From contig JALMQS010000061.1 in NCBI GenBank assembly GCA_024734495.1, forward strand, positions 8,412,286 to 8,476,285: DNA of 64,000 nucleotides. Direction: 5' to 3'. The position numbers were made by a program, and so were the translations under genes. Shown here piece by piece: positions 33,770 through 44,339 of the stretch; the stretch's first letter is position 1, and the number at the start of each line of letters is the position of its first letter. The DNA is from Forficula auricularia (taxonomy: Eukaryota; Arthropoda; Insecta; Dermaptera; Forficulidae). Below the pieces are notes generated by a model, which made no database searches, was not told where the DNA came from, and worked only from the letters and a program-made list of their open reading frames with translations.

Positions 33770-35812
33770 TTTTATTTTAACTGGAATTATTTTCCTTTCT
33801 GATATTAAATAATCTTTTCTCTTTGTTCTTTTTTTGTACTTTAAATGCATTTATTTCATTCCGAGTCGAGCAGCCAGCGAGGCAAGTACGTAATAGTTGT
33901 CTTTGCTCTGTGTCGCGTTTTGTGCATTCTTGTTGACTACTTAAATAACTCCAAATTGGCCGTTTATATGTGATTTTTGTATCAGTTTAATTTCATTCAA
34001 ATACTTGGGTTAAAATTTTGAAAAATTCCACAATTACTCTCATTTACTCTTTATTAAAGACAAATAAGAACAAGTTTAATATCTTATGTATTTTGGAAGA
34101 TATGGTTGTTTGTCTTAGCAAAAAGGGCCACTTATCAGCTCTCTCATACCGTCAATTTAAATTAAAATAATTAAAAAAAATTAAATTTTATTTTACTTAA
34201 GGATACATTTACAGAAATATCTCGCACTCCATTATAAAAAATACTATTTATTTTCGGACTCACAAAAATGCAATACTCCCAAAATAATAAGCTAATGGAA
34301 ACTTTAAAACGATTTTTCACTTCGGAGTAAACTACCCTTTCCAATTATTGAATTCAACTCAGAAATTTTGATAATCTATGTTTATAACTCAGAATTGGCC
34401 GTTTATATGCGATTTTTGTATCAGCTTAATTTCATTCAAATACTTGGGTTAAAATTTTGAAAAATTCCACAATTACTCTCATTTACTCTTTATTAACGAC
34501 GAATAAGAACAAATTTGATATCTTATGTATTTTGGAAGATATGATTGTTTATTTTAGGGCACTTAGCATCTCTCTCACAGCGTCAATTTAAATTTAAATA
34601 ATTAAAAAAAATTAAATCTCATTTTACTTAAAGATACGTTTACAGAAATATCTCACACCTCCATTGTAAAAATACTATTTATTTTCTGACTCCCAAAAAT
34701 TTGATATTCTCAAAATAATCAGCTAATGGAAATTTTAAAACGATTTTACTTCGGGGTAAACTACCCTTTCCAATCCCTGGATTCGACTCCGGAAATTTTG
34801 ATAATCTATGTTTATTTTTTGCTTTAATATATATAATAATATAATTAAAGAAATATTTATAGATTTTTATTAAGTTTGTTGTAAATTAATTGGATTTTCA
34901 ATTAGCACAAGTAGTATAGTTCTCATTTCAGAAATAATAACTAAACATTGATGTCCAAAATAGGATTATTCTAATTTTAAAATGATTAACCATGATGTGT
35001 TGCTTTCCTTTAGACGTAAATATTTTATAATTTATAATACATCTTGGCCCTGAGTATTTCGTTGAGTGAAAAGAGCATTTTTTTACTTCTTATTTTCAAA
35101 ATATCTCACCTAATTTTATTTATTGAATATTTATTTAAAAATTTATTCCTTATAAAATGTTAATTTTTAATTAATGAGAAAAAGTTAGTGAAAATCACGT
35201 GACGCAAACGCTAATTTTTTTAAAAACAATCTCAAATGAATTGGGCATTTCTTGAATAGGTTTTGGCTTTTATTTTTATTTTGTCTGGAATTATTTTCCT
35301 TTCTGATATCTAATCAAGTAACGGGATTCTTTTCACTTTTCTCTTTTTTTGTACTTTAAATACATTTATTTCATTCCGAGTCGACCAGCCATCGAGGCAA
35401 GTGCTTAATCGTTGTCTTTTCTGGGTGTTCGCTTTTTGGGGATTTTTGTTGACTAGTTACTGCATTGGGAAGAATTGTTCAAACCTTCATGTACAGAGAG
35501 AGAAGGTAAATATTTAAATAAAATTTTTTAAATCTTTCGGATAATTTAGTGATTCCTAAAATAAAAATTCACATCATATCTATATAATATATCAATAATG
35601 CAATATAATATAATTAAAAGGAGAAAATTATTACAAATACATACTGTTGCTAAATAATTCTGAAATACAAGCCCCCATTTTTTAAATAAATTGGAGCAAG
35701 AGTGTTAAGTATTTCAAATACTACCTTAAGATCCAGCTAGAGCTGTCCTATTAATCAATTCAAATAATAAATAAAATTTAAATAATATGCTATTAAAAAT
35801 TTATTTTTATTG
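33770..35812 (+). repeat. Long dispersed repeat, copy B, with tandem duplication
   Basis: Homologous to 13574-15182. Its order is: a partial end segment (33770-33945, CATTCCGAGTCGAGCAGCCA), then the first about 437-bp segment twice in tandem (33949-34385 and 34386-34830), then the rest. The partial end segment in front means this is a run of repeat units with internal deletions rather than one simple copy. No coding domain. Confidence 0.65.
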
Positions 35813-36102
35813 TCTACAATAAAACCATGTATAAGTGAACAATGTATATTTTACGGGATAGGTATTAATTAATTTGTCAAAATATCTGTTAGTGTGTGTG
35901 TTACCAATAAATTTATAATTTTTCTCATTGATATATCAAAGAATAGAAAAAGAATTGACATATTAACGAGAATTGATTTGATTGCGCTTTTTTAAAAAGA
36001 TATATATTGCGAGACTACTGCGGTTGAAGCTATTGGAGTCTGCGGAGTCTTACCAATGAAGGCATCAAAATGAAATTTTATATTTATACCGACATTATAA
36101 AT
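35813..36102. other. AT-rich flank of copy B
   Basis: Contains AATAAAACC...AAGTGAAC (35820-35840), which in copy A lies inside the repeat (14311-14333). Otherwise nothing recognised. Confidence 0.35.
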
Positions 36103-36180
36103 CAGGGCTGTCCAACCCGCTGCCTTAAGCCTTAGGGAATTTTCAAAACAAAAATCGACTTACTAAAATGGCCAGGGGAG
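36103..36180 (+). mobile_element. Left end of hAT family (CAGGGCTGTCC)
   Basis: CAGGGCTGTCCAACCCGCTG matches copies 1 and 3; no matching right end is found nearby. Confidence 0.55.
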
Positions 36181-37015
36181 AGGTGTATGGCAAACTATTA
36201 TAATAATATGGCTGGCTACATTCCATATGTTTGTTAATGATAAGTGCCATATACCAACTATTTATAAAAATATGTGTATTATTTAAAAAATAATCTCTTT
36301 AAATAATATTAACTTTTATTAATTCGTATTTTGTTTATATTTTTTATATCCAATGTTAATCGCATAATATTTAACAAGCATTATAAGCTTATAGCAAGAG
36401 AGAAAAACAAAAATAAAATAGACTTTCCATTTAATTTGGACTTAGAATAAGCTTATTATTTATTTGATTAGCAGTGATTTCCACGTCCAAACCATCAAAT
36501 TCTCACCATATCATCATTTTATTTCAAATATTATAGATTATCTAATTTATTCAGCATTTATTTATCTTTTAATATCGTTAAATATTCTATCAAATGAGAT
36601 ATTTAATTAAAATTTCATTTTTTATTTTATTTACTGTTTTATATGAAAATTTTGAAACTACCTGAATACCTAACGTTGTTGCGTGAATATTTGGTTATCA
36701 AGTAAGGCGAAGTTTAATTCATCAGGGATATCGAGGGCTTGTTTAATCAAACAAGGCGAGAGAGAAGAAAGGGATACGAGGGGTTGATATTCACAGAGCA
36801 TGAGTAGTTAATACTTCTCTTGTATTCGTACCCCTCATTATCTCTCTCATGAAATTCCAAAAAATAAAAATAGTAAAGGATCTAGCTAATTTCTTTCTAT
36901 AATTACTCAACGCTAGGCAGACTTCGTCGTATATCTGAATTTTAAATTCACTCGTAAATTCTCATTTAATTTTTTTTCTAATTCCTATTAACAAATGTTT
37001 AAACATTTAATGCAA
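36181..37015. other. Non-coding sequence
   Basis: AT-rich, with a base-balanced stretch at 36715-36850; no gene or repeat boundary recognised. Confidence 0.35.
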
Positions 37016-37019
37016 TCGA

Positions 37020-37440
37020 ATGCAAGAAGGGGTGCACCAGTAAAGATGTAGCCCCTATGGATCTCGAAAGACCCTTGCATTACCGAAGAGAAGGGAAAGT
37101 TGATTAAGTGAGAGGGTGTAGACGTAGGTGTCTATGCACCCTGGTTTTGAAGGTTTGAAGATCATAGGTGCTGGGAAAGATAGAGGCTGGGAGAGAGTTC
37201 CAGTTTCTTGAAGTCATGGGGATATATGTATTTGCGAATGAAGTGGTCCGGCACTTTTCCAATTTGACCGCGAAAGAGTGTTGGGAGTCGGCAAAACGTG
37301 TGGTGCGTGCAAAGCATGCTTTGGGGGGAATTATTGATTTTATCTCATCAGAGCACCTGCCGTGATAGTATCTATAGAAAAGGGAAAGGGCAGAGACATC
37401 TCTTCGATGAGCCAGCGAACATGGAAAAAATCATTTTTAA
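37020..37440 (-). pseudogene. LINE C-terminus and 3' end fragment, minus strand
   Basis: On the minus strand the translation includes SALSLFYRYYHG, SFANTYIPMTSRNWNSLPAS and TYDLQTFKTRVHRHL-like blocks. It then has a stop and the 3' untranslated ATGCAAGGGTCTTTCGAGAT block. Same family as 61739-62332. The plus-strand frame 37168-37365 is its antisense shadow. Confidence 0.8.
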
Positions 37441-37570
37441 GGTAGTTGTTTCGCGACAATACTAGCAAAGTTAATGCTAGAGTATATAGAACAGACAATA
37501 ATGATTCATAGTACATAAGCCCAAAACTTTTTGCTGTTTATGTACCAATTCTATCCAATCCCGTGTTCGT

Positions 37571-37790
37571 TTGACAAATTTGGCAACATTGTAAGAGATT
37601 GAATTTTTTATATTAAAATGACAGATAAAAAAACATTTTAAATCGTTTTGTTATTTTTTAACAAATGTAATCAACGCCTACGTTACACCTTATGAAAATT
37701 ATAATTTTGAAAAAATCTAGCGCATGCGCGCTTTATACATCTTTCGCTGGTTAAATAAATGCGCTGTTGCCAAATTATTTTTAGTGTAAA
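37571..37790. mobile_element. Possible small MITE with TTTGGCAAC ends
   Basis: AATTTGGCAACATTG at the left and GCTGTTGCCAAATTA at the right form a short inverted pair about 220 bp apart. A GC-balanced CGCATGCGCGC patch lies inside. No clear target duplication. Confidence 0.3.
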
Positions 37791-38265
37791 TTTTTTTTAT
37801 ACATTTTTCATTATTTATTCCTTATTATCTCAGAAACTGTGTTGTAGCTATGAATCAAAATTGTCTTAAAATATGTATTGGTTATTGTTTAATGTTGGTT
37901 TAGTTTTTTATAAAAATGGTAAGAAGGGTTTCTTAATTATAATTAAATAACTAGTTGACGACTGCGGCCTCTCGGCCCGGCGTCAATTGTAGCCCCTGGG
38001 CGGGGAGCGTCTCGTTCTATACCAACTTAATAATTGAAATTTAAAATCTTTACTGTAAGTATCGAAAGCTGTCGTGCTGAATGAAATTAGATTCAAAAAT
38101 AAGGAAGAATAAGGAAAGATTTATTTAACATCATTTGCCTAAGCACGATCACTATCTGACCAATCAGAATCGTTCTGATTAATTCTAACGCTTTGGCATT
38201 GGCTATGCACTGGCCAATCAGATCGTTTCCACATACATATATATCCACATACTTTTCTATTTTAT

Positions 38266-38269
38266 ATAT

Positions 38270-38307
<38 letters not shown>
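38266..38307. repeat. (GATA)n microsatellite
   Basis: About ten GATA units following a TATA run. The minus-strand frame 38093-38341 reads through it and is not a gene. Confidence 0.95.
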
Positions 38308-38329
38308 GTATGTAAATTTTCCGATATCC

Positions 38330-39790
38330 TGCATAGTGCAATATTAAAGAGCCTGAAAAACTCGATTTTTGAAATTTAATATCTCCGAAACTGTATTGTT
38401 CATCAATTTCGTTTTGCCACTAATCGATGCAGAAGTATTTCAATAATAACTATCTAACAGTAAGTTTCCTAAGAAAACCCATATGGTGAAACAACTAACT
38501 TAAGGTAAAATATTTGAATTTTCAAAATTAGATCAGAAAATTGCAAATAAGCTCATTGTTTATTGGAAGCTATTGAACTCTTTGTAACAAAAAAAGCTAA
38601 AATCTAGTATACAGGCTTATATTAATTAACTGTACGCCTGTGCCAAGTTTCAACTCTAGCTGAAAGTGTTTGCTGACATTTCTAGAATTTGAAAAAAGCA
38701 TACTGAATCTTAAAAAATTTCCATGTTGCTTATTAATGTCTGAAATGTGCGTAAAAGATAATTATTGGTTTACAAATTTAATTTTCTTATCTGTGCCAGC
38801 TTGAATAGGAAAAATTCTGATTGCAAGAAATGTTAGACTGCTAGCTCACTATCTTCAGAACTTCCAGATTAAGAATGCTGAATATCATAAAAATCGGAAT
38901 AAAAGTAATCCATAAAAATATCGTTAAATTACACATAAATATTAATCTGTCTTAGAGTGCATGTAGAACATTGTAGGTCAGAATTTGTTTCATTGTAATT
39001 CTGCATAAAAAGGTGATTATTAATTGCTCAGATTTTTCGAAATATCTAAAAAATTACTAGAACCATTTGAATAAAAAAAAATACCGAAATCACGGCTATA
39101 GCCGTTATATATGAGCACTATAGAATAGTTGTAGGTACTATAGTTAACATCGAAAAAATGATATTTGATGTGATTTTAAATATTTTTTGTTAAAATACCT
39201 ATGGGTTAGGGAGTGAGTGAGTTTCCAAATTTTATATAGGTTCTAGCTAAAAAATCAATAAAAATATCAAAATCAAATTTAGAAAAAAATATTATTTTCA
39301 TAAAATTAAATCATACTTTAATAAGAACCCTTTAACATATCTTAAAGCATCCTGCATTATATTATTAATCAAAGAGAAAAAAATATTATTTTTCAAAAGA
39401 ATTGGAAACTTTTTAAACACCCTTTAACGGAACTCCGTATCGATATATGAATAATTGGTGGTTATCCGCAGCGCGTTCTAACTAGCCTCAATATCTCATT
39501 TTTTCCCTTTTTCTTTTCTTAAAAGGACAAGAAATGAGAATATAATTTTTTCGAATTCGATAAAGATAAGAAAGTCGGCCAATTTATCTAATTTCGTTTT
39601 AGTTGCAAGTGAGTTTTCTGATTGTCTTGTTAATCACTGGAGTATATTCGATCTTTTAGACGGCATCTAGGAAGAAATAATGTAAGATAGGTACTTTTGC
39701 TTCTATTAAATATTTCTCACTCTCGATATCGTCATTATACCGTAATCTAAAACCATTTAAGAAATAAAATATTTTTTTCAATTATTTATG
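38330..39790. other. AT-rich non-coding sequence
   Basis: No gene, terminal repeat or RNA gene recognised. Confidence 0.4.
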
Positions 39791-39799
39791 AAATAATCT

Positions 39800-40190
39800 A
39801 ATGTGTGAATTTCAAAAGAAAAATTACCACTCGGCATATGCTGGATAGAGTTTTGAATTCAGTCGAAAATATTCCAGTTTGTACCAAATGGTGTCTAGAA
39901 ATGCAGAAATTATTATATATGAGATTTTGTCTGTGTGTTTCCATGAATTCTGATATCCACGATAACTCATGATCAAAGAATGTTCGTTCTGGTGCCAATA
40001 GTATATTTTTTCCACATTTCTTTCTTGAAAACTTCAAGTTTAAAAACACTAGAATCCTTTTTAAAGGCCTTAAAGCCTGGAGTTTTTTTTTTGTTATACT
40101 TTTAATAAAGAAATTAATTTTCGATTCGAAATATTTTGAAAAAAACATATCAAAAATATTAATTTTTTCTACACAGAGTGTTGGTAAAGT
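39800..40190 (-). repeat. Dispersed repeat with inverted TGAGTTATCGTGGATATCAG motif
   Basis: On the minus strand, ATGAGTTATCGTGGATATCA and a following ACACACAGACAAAATC block match the motif at 8470-8520. The 131-codon minus frame across it (40193-39798) owes its length to this repeat and has no domain. Confidence 0.45.
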
Positions 40191-40194
40191 CATG

Positions 40195-41634
40195 AGGATG
40201 AATCATGATTAGATAGTGTCATGGCGTCTGATGATGACAATACTCTGAAGCCTCATTTACTTTTAGAGACTGAAATTCTCTTCCAGTTTCCATCCAGAAT
40301 TTTATAACCTGAAATTCATTGATCCCGACTCCATTATTTTCACTCCTATCCAACCGCTAAATTTTCCTATCATTTAGTCTTTTATTTAATGATAAAGACT
40401 CAATTTCATTTCAATTTATAGACCTATTGGTGAAAATCACAATAGGCGTGACATCTCTTCAAGTCATATAGAATTAATCATTACATATTATAATGTAATA
40501 GTGAATTCATTCCTCCTGACATCTAGTGGCCGAAAGTATCAAAGGAACAAATTATATTCTCCCATAAGAATAATACATTTATTTCCCTATTTACTAGAGC
40601 CTCTGATTTTCGCCAATAGCAGCTTCTGTATCCCTATCAATAAAAAAACAAAAACAAGCAAAACATATTTATTCAATTACATTTCTAAATAGATTCACTC
40701 AAATGAAAGATATTTCTATATAAAATGAGTTTCTCCGTATGTTTATAATTAAAAAATAACTTAATCAAACGAAATATGTTCTCTGCTATGGTTTTATGTA
40801 TCTAAAGCAAAAATAATCTCTTCGAGCGTCTCTTTTGCTCTTTTCTTTTAGCCCGGAAACACTTTTGTTCAAATTCAATCAAGCACCATCTCACTTTAAT
40901 CAAGAAAGGATTAACTTAGCAAACTTGTAGAAAGTATTTACTGAAAGAGATGGAACCCTTCTGAACCCTTTTATTTTTCCAAAACGAATATATTTTTAAC
41001 TGACAAATTTCGTTTTTCAATTTTTCTCATCCTTCACTTTAAATCCCTTTGAAATGAATTGTTATATTTTTATATAAATGAGAAATCGTAGTAACGCTTT
41101 TTTTTACTTGAAAAATTATTGGATAAATCTCCAGCAGAATATGATTGGTAATGTTTTCTAAATAGAAATATTTTTTTATTCCTTCAGAGATGAATACTTA
41201 ATCTTAACCTTTCAGAACAAGATAACTTTTCTTTGTTCACTTTCCTTCCTTTCATGTGTCATCTGCATCTGATCATTTTATATAACCCTACTAAATCTTG
41301 ATCCATCAAAGAGATATTTGTAAGAATATTCTAATTTCTTAATTGAACATCTTTTCCATACTCTCGATCACTAAATAATTATAAGATATTCCATTTCAAT
41401 TATACGACTTTTTCTTTTATCAGTCCATGAAAGGATATAGAATAATTAATTTCATCGACACTAGTATTAGGAAACTCATGAACATATTCAACAAGTAAAC
41501 CGATAAAAATTGTGAAAAAAAGAGAGTGATTATTTTTCAAACCGGAACTTATGAAGCTTGAAAAGTCTAAAATGTAATCCTTTTTTCGATTTGGAAAAAG
41601 AATCATTGTGGCATTAACAGTGGTAAATATTATG
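40195..41634. other. Largely unique non-coding sequence
   Basis: No matches elsewhere in the window and no domain in any frame. Frames at 40501-40692 and 41400-41606 are short and uninformative. Confidence 0.35.
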
Positions 41635-41746
41635 AATAATTATAATTGAATGTAATGGAAAGCAGCCCAGGGGTAGTGAGGAAAGAAAAAATTAATACAT
41701 ATCAAATAAAGATGTAATTTATTGAAATCCTTCCTCCTTTCCTTTC

Positions 41747-41788
41747 AAACCGACGTTTCGGAGGCTTTTTCCTCTTTATTCAGGGTTT
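41747..41788 (-). ncRNA. Hammerhead-like module, family 4 left arm
   Basis: On the minus strand: AAACC (stem I), CTGAATA, A-rich spacer, GAGG/CCTC stem II, GAAAC-GTC, GGTTT (stem I partner). The five-pair stem I directly flanks the core. The core base at position 6 of CTGANGA is T instead of G here, so this arm is probably inactive. ACGT in GAAACGTC is self-complementary, which would allow a dimeric stem III. Confidence 0.45.
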
Positions 41789-41883
41789 CAAGGGGTAATT
41801 AAGAAAAGGAGGAAAAAAAATGTTTTTCTATGCCTTTGCTAAAAAAGAAGAAGAAATTTTGAACACTACTGTGGAGAGAAGAA

Positions 41884-42615
41884 TCATCATCATCATTGAG
41901 TATACAGTCCTAAGACTGGTTTGATGCAACAATCCGTCTCCACTCGACTCTGTCCCCCGCCAGCTGTTTAACCTCTAAATGTCTGGCATCCCATATCCCC
42001 AATTATTTGGTTGAAATATTCTAATCTGGTTCTTCCCCTTCCCCTTTCTTTCCCACCTCCCCCTCCAAGATATCCCTAAGCAGTCCCCCATGTCTCAGTG
42101 TGTGCCCCATCATCTGACCTCTTCTCTTCTTCAGACTCTTCCACAAGGTTCTTCTTTCTCCGATTCTTCCAAGAACTTCTTCATTTGTAATTTTATCCAT
42201 CCATTTGATATTCATCATTCTTCTGTAGCACCACATTTCGAAAGCCTCCAATCTCTTTCTCTCCGCTTTTCCAATTGTCCAGGTTTCACACCCGTACATG
42301 GCTATGCTCCATACATATGTCTTCAATAGCAACTTCCTGTTTGCTAAGCTGATTGAGGAGGAGCATAGTAGTTTTTGTTTTGAATTAAACCCCATTTTTG
42401 CTTGGGCAATTCTTGATTTAATTTCGTTTTTGCTCCTCCCATCCCATGTTATTTTACTTCCTAGGTAGCGGAATTCCTTAACTCCTTCTAGGTTTTCTTG
42501 GTTAATTTTGATGCATTCCTGTCTCGTTTGTTCTTTTTTTGTACATACTAGGACCTTGGTTTTATTCTTGTTTATTTTCATTTTGATTTCTTCTATTAGG
42601 ATTTGAGTTAATTCC
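41884..42615 (-). pseudogene. 5'-truncated RTE-like LINE, reverse-transcriptase C-terminus
   Basis: The minus-strand frame (stop at 42021) encodes KEFRYLGSKITWDG, SRIAQAKMGFNSKQKLLC, YVWSIAMYGCETWTIGKAER, EMWCYRRMMNIKWMDKITNE and GQMMGHTLRHGGLLRDILEG. This is the conserved region after the polymerase domain of RTE-like LINEs. The frame extends to 42872 only because it reads through the fold-back arm. The 3' end contains AAACCAGTCTTAGGACTGTA and a short (ATG)n tail. GAGAGAAGAA at 41874-41883 and 42616-42625 is a perfect 10-bp target duplication, so it is a 732-bp insertion inside the fold-back. The near-intact frame suggests a young insertion. Confidence 0.9.
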
Positions 42616-42660
42616 GAGAGAAGAAGGAAACATTTATTTGTTTCATTCATTGACCCTTTG

Positions 42661-42704
42661 AAACCCTGAAGAAGGAGGGAAAAATCCTCCGAAACGATCG
42701 GTTT
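42661..42704 (+). ncRNA. Hammerhead-like module, family 4 right arm
   Basis: AAACC (42661-42665, stem I), CTGAAGA (42666-42672), A, GGAGG...CCTCC stem II with a seven-nt loop, GAAAC (42691-42695), GATC, GGTTT (42700-42704, stem I). The CTGANGA and GAAA core is intact, with one extra A before stem II. The cleavage triplet is changed (GATC where the left arm has GTC). Confidence 0.5.
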
Positions 42705-43023
42705 GAAAAGAAAGAGGAAGGATTCCAATAAATTACACCTTATTTGATATGTGTTAATTTTTCTTTCCTCACTACCCCTGTGCTGCCTTCCATTACATTC
42801 AATTAAAATTTCTACCAGTCCGTCTCCCTCCAGAGAAAATTTTGTTGCAAAAAAATAATAATAAACATTCACTAGTTAGAGTTGATTGAGTATACAGCAC
42901 GCTTTCACTAATACGAGTATTATATGGTATACACTAACATTTTTACTACCAAATCAAAAATAAATTTATAATAAAGTAAATCTTTATAAACATACCAATT
43001 ATATATTAATAAGTTTACTATTT

Positions 43024-43191
43024 GGGGGGTCGGGTAGGCTAGGGGTTAGCATGTCAGCCTGCTAACCAAGTGGACTCGGGTTCGAATCCGACTCGAGGCA
43101 TCCGGCTAAAACCTGACCCCGGGGGTTAGAGACAAATTAAAAAAATAAAATAATTAGTATCGTAAATTGGCTTATGGCTAGAAAGGCCGAA
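43024..43191 (+). mobile_element. tRNA-derived SINE, family S1, copy 2
   Basis: Same family as 24908-25112: TAGGCTAGGGGTTAGCATG A-box region, B box GGTTCGAATCC, then GGCTAGAAAGGCCGAAA. AAGTTTACTATTT at 43011-43023 and 43192-43204 is a perfect 13-bp target duplication. The A tail is short. The minus-strand frame 43126-43350 is not a gene. Confidence 0.9.
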
Positions 43192-43379
43192 AAGTTTACT
43201 ATTTATTAAAGCTACATAATTACAATTATTAAATCTAAATAATAATGAAATGGATCTGCTCTTGTTCTTATTAAATAAAGAATCAAATAGGAGTTCATCA
43301 TCTTCAACATTTTTCAAATTTGATCTGGGTTTTAATTTTATAATCGGCAATGCTGAGAACGTCAGTTCACTTAATTAAA

Positions 43380-43570
43380 ATTATCTAATACAAAATGGCA
43401 ATTTTAGAAATTATTGGAAAATAAATGACAGAAATAGCTCGAATTCTCTAAACTTTAATTTTTGGCCGGTGCGCATTATAATTTTTTCGTTGATTATTGT
43501 TTCATTGTCATTGTTGCCCGATTTTTTGCGACCCAAAATGGGGTCACGACCCATAATTTAAGAAGCACTG
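43380..43570. mobile_element. hAT-like right terminus
   Basis: The complement reads CAGTGCTTCTTAAATTATGG, GTCGTGACCCC and GGGTCGCAAAAAA. This matches the CAGTGGTTCT...GGGTCGCGACCC terminus common in hAT (Charlie-like) elements. The other end is not identified. Confidence 0.5.
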
Positions 43571-44335
43571 CACTAGAGACTCGCTATGTTACTCTATGGA
43601 TAGAGTAATAAAAAATGAATATTTTTGAATGAATTTAATCCGTTCCCCAGCCTTCAGAGTAAACTATAATTTGAAAATAATAAAATTTACCTAATTAACT
43701 AAAATGTTTGCAAGTAAAACTTTAAATCGTAATGTTATGGTTAATAAAATTATTTGAATGTGATATTGGAAAACCAATTTTCATAATTAGAAATTTTAAT
43801 ATCATAGAATATTCTTTGCCTTATGATAAGCATGTGAAGCAAAGAAAATCCTAATGCAGGATATTTCGAAAGGACAATAAGGTTCAAGAGATAAGATCGG
43901 TTCGCTTGGCGTTATTCGCTAGTGCAAAAAGCCTGAGCTCTTTGAGGAGTGTTACTACAAGGGGGGGGGGAGATAGCCATCAGGAGTTCTCCGTCCTCCC
44001 TAATGGACTGCCATCCATCGAGGGTGGTGTTGTTTTACTTATGTATCTCATACATCAACTCAACCAATTCCTTTCTCTCATTTCAACAATATCACCTTGC
44101 ACTATCTCCGTCAACATTTATTTCATAACTTTTTTATTAGTCATCTTTTTATGCAACTAATAACTATATTTTTATGAATAAACAGACTAGATATACACAT
44201 GATTTTTTTTTTAATTTAGTATTTATTTTATTACGGTCTCAATTACTCTGATATGCTCTCCAAGATGATTATTATTATTATTATTGTTATTTATTTTACA
44301 CTAGTTAGAAATTCATATTTTACGAAAATAAATTA
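43571..44335. other. Non-coding sequence with a GC-richer block
   Basis: 43885-44040 is base-balanced (GATCGGTTCGCTTGGCGTTA, CTGCCATCCATCGAGGGTGG). Its plus-strand frame (43906-44160) has no domain and runs into AT-rich sequence. Origin unknown. Confidence 0.35.
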
Positions 44336-44339
44336 CACC

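Larger units (their letters stand above)
41646..42853 (+). mobile_element. Fold-back family 4, large copy with nested LINE
   Basis: The left arm (41646-41800) and right arm (42645-42805) are inverted copies with GTAATGGAAAGCAGCCCAGG and its near complement. The one-sided tail (TTTCTACCAGTCCGTCTCCC to 42850) lies on the right. Flanks AATAATTATAA (41635-41645) and AATAATAATAA (42854-42864) match at 10 of 11 bases. Each arm carries an outward-reading hammerhead-like core next to the centre. An RTE-like LINE (41884-42615) is inserted in the centre. Confidence 0.8.

Noticed and set aside
37168..37365. 65-residue plus-strand protein
   Set aside because: It is the antisense of a LINE C-terminus on the minus strand.
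39798..40193. 131-residue minus-strand protein
   Set aside because: It overlaps a dispersed repeat block, has no domain, and its sequence includes the translated repeat motif.
42021..42872. A single 283-residue gene on the minus strand
   Set aside because: Only the C-terminal two thirds is LINE coding sequence; the N-terminal part is fold-back arm read through, and target duplications bound the LINE.
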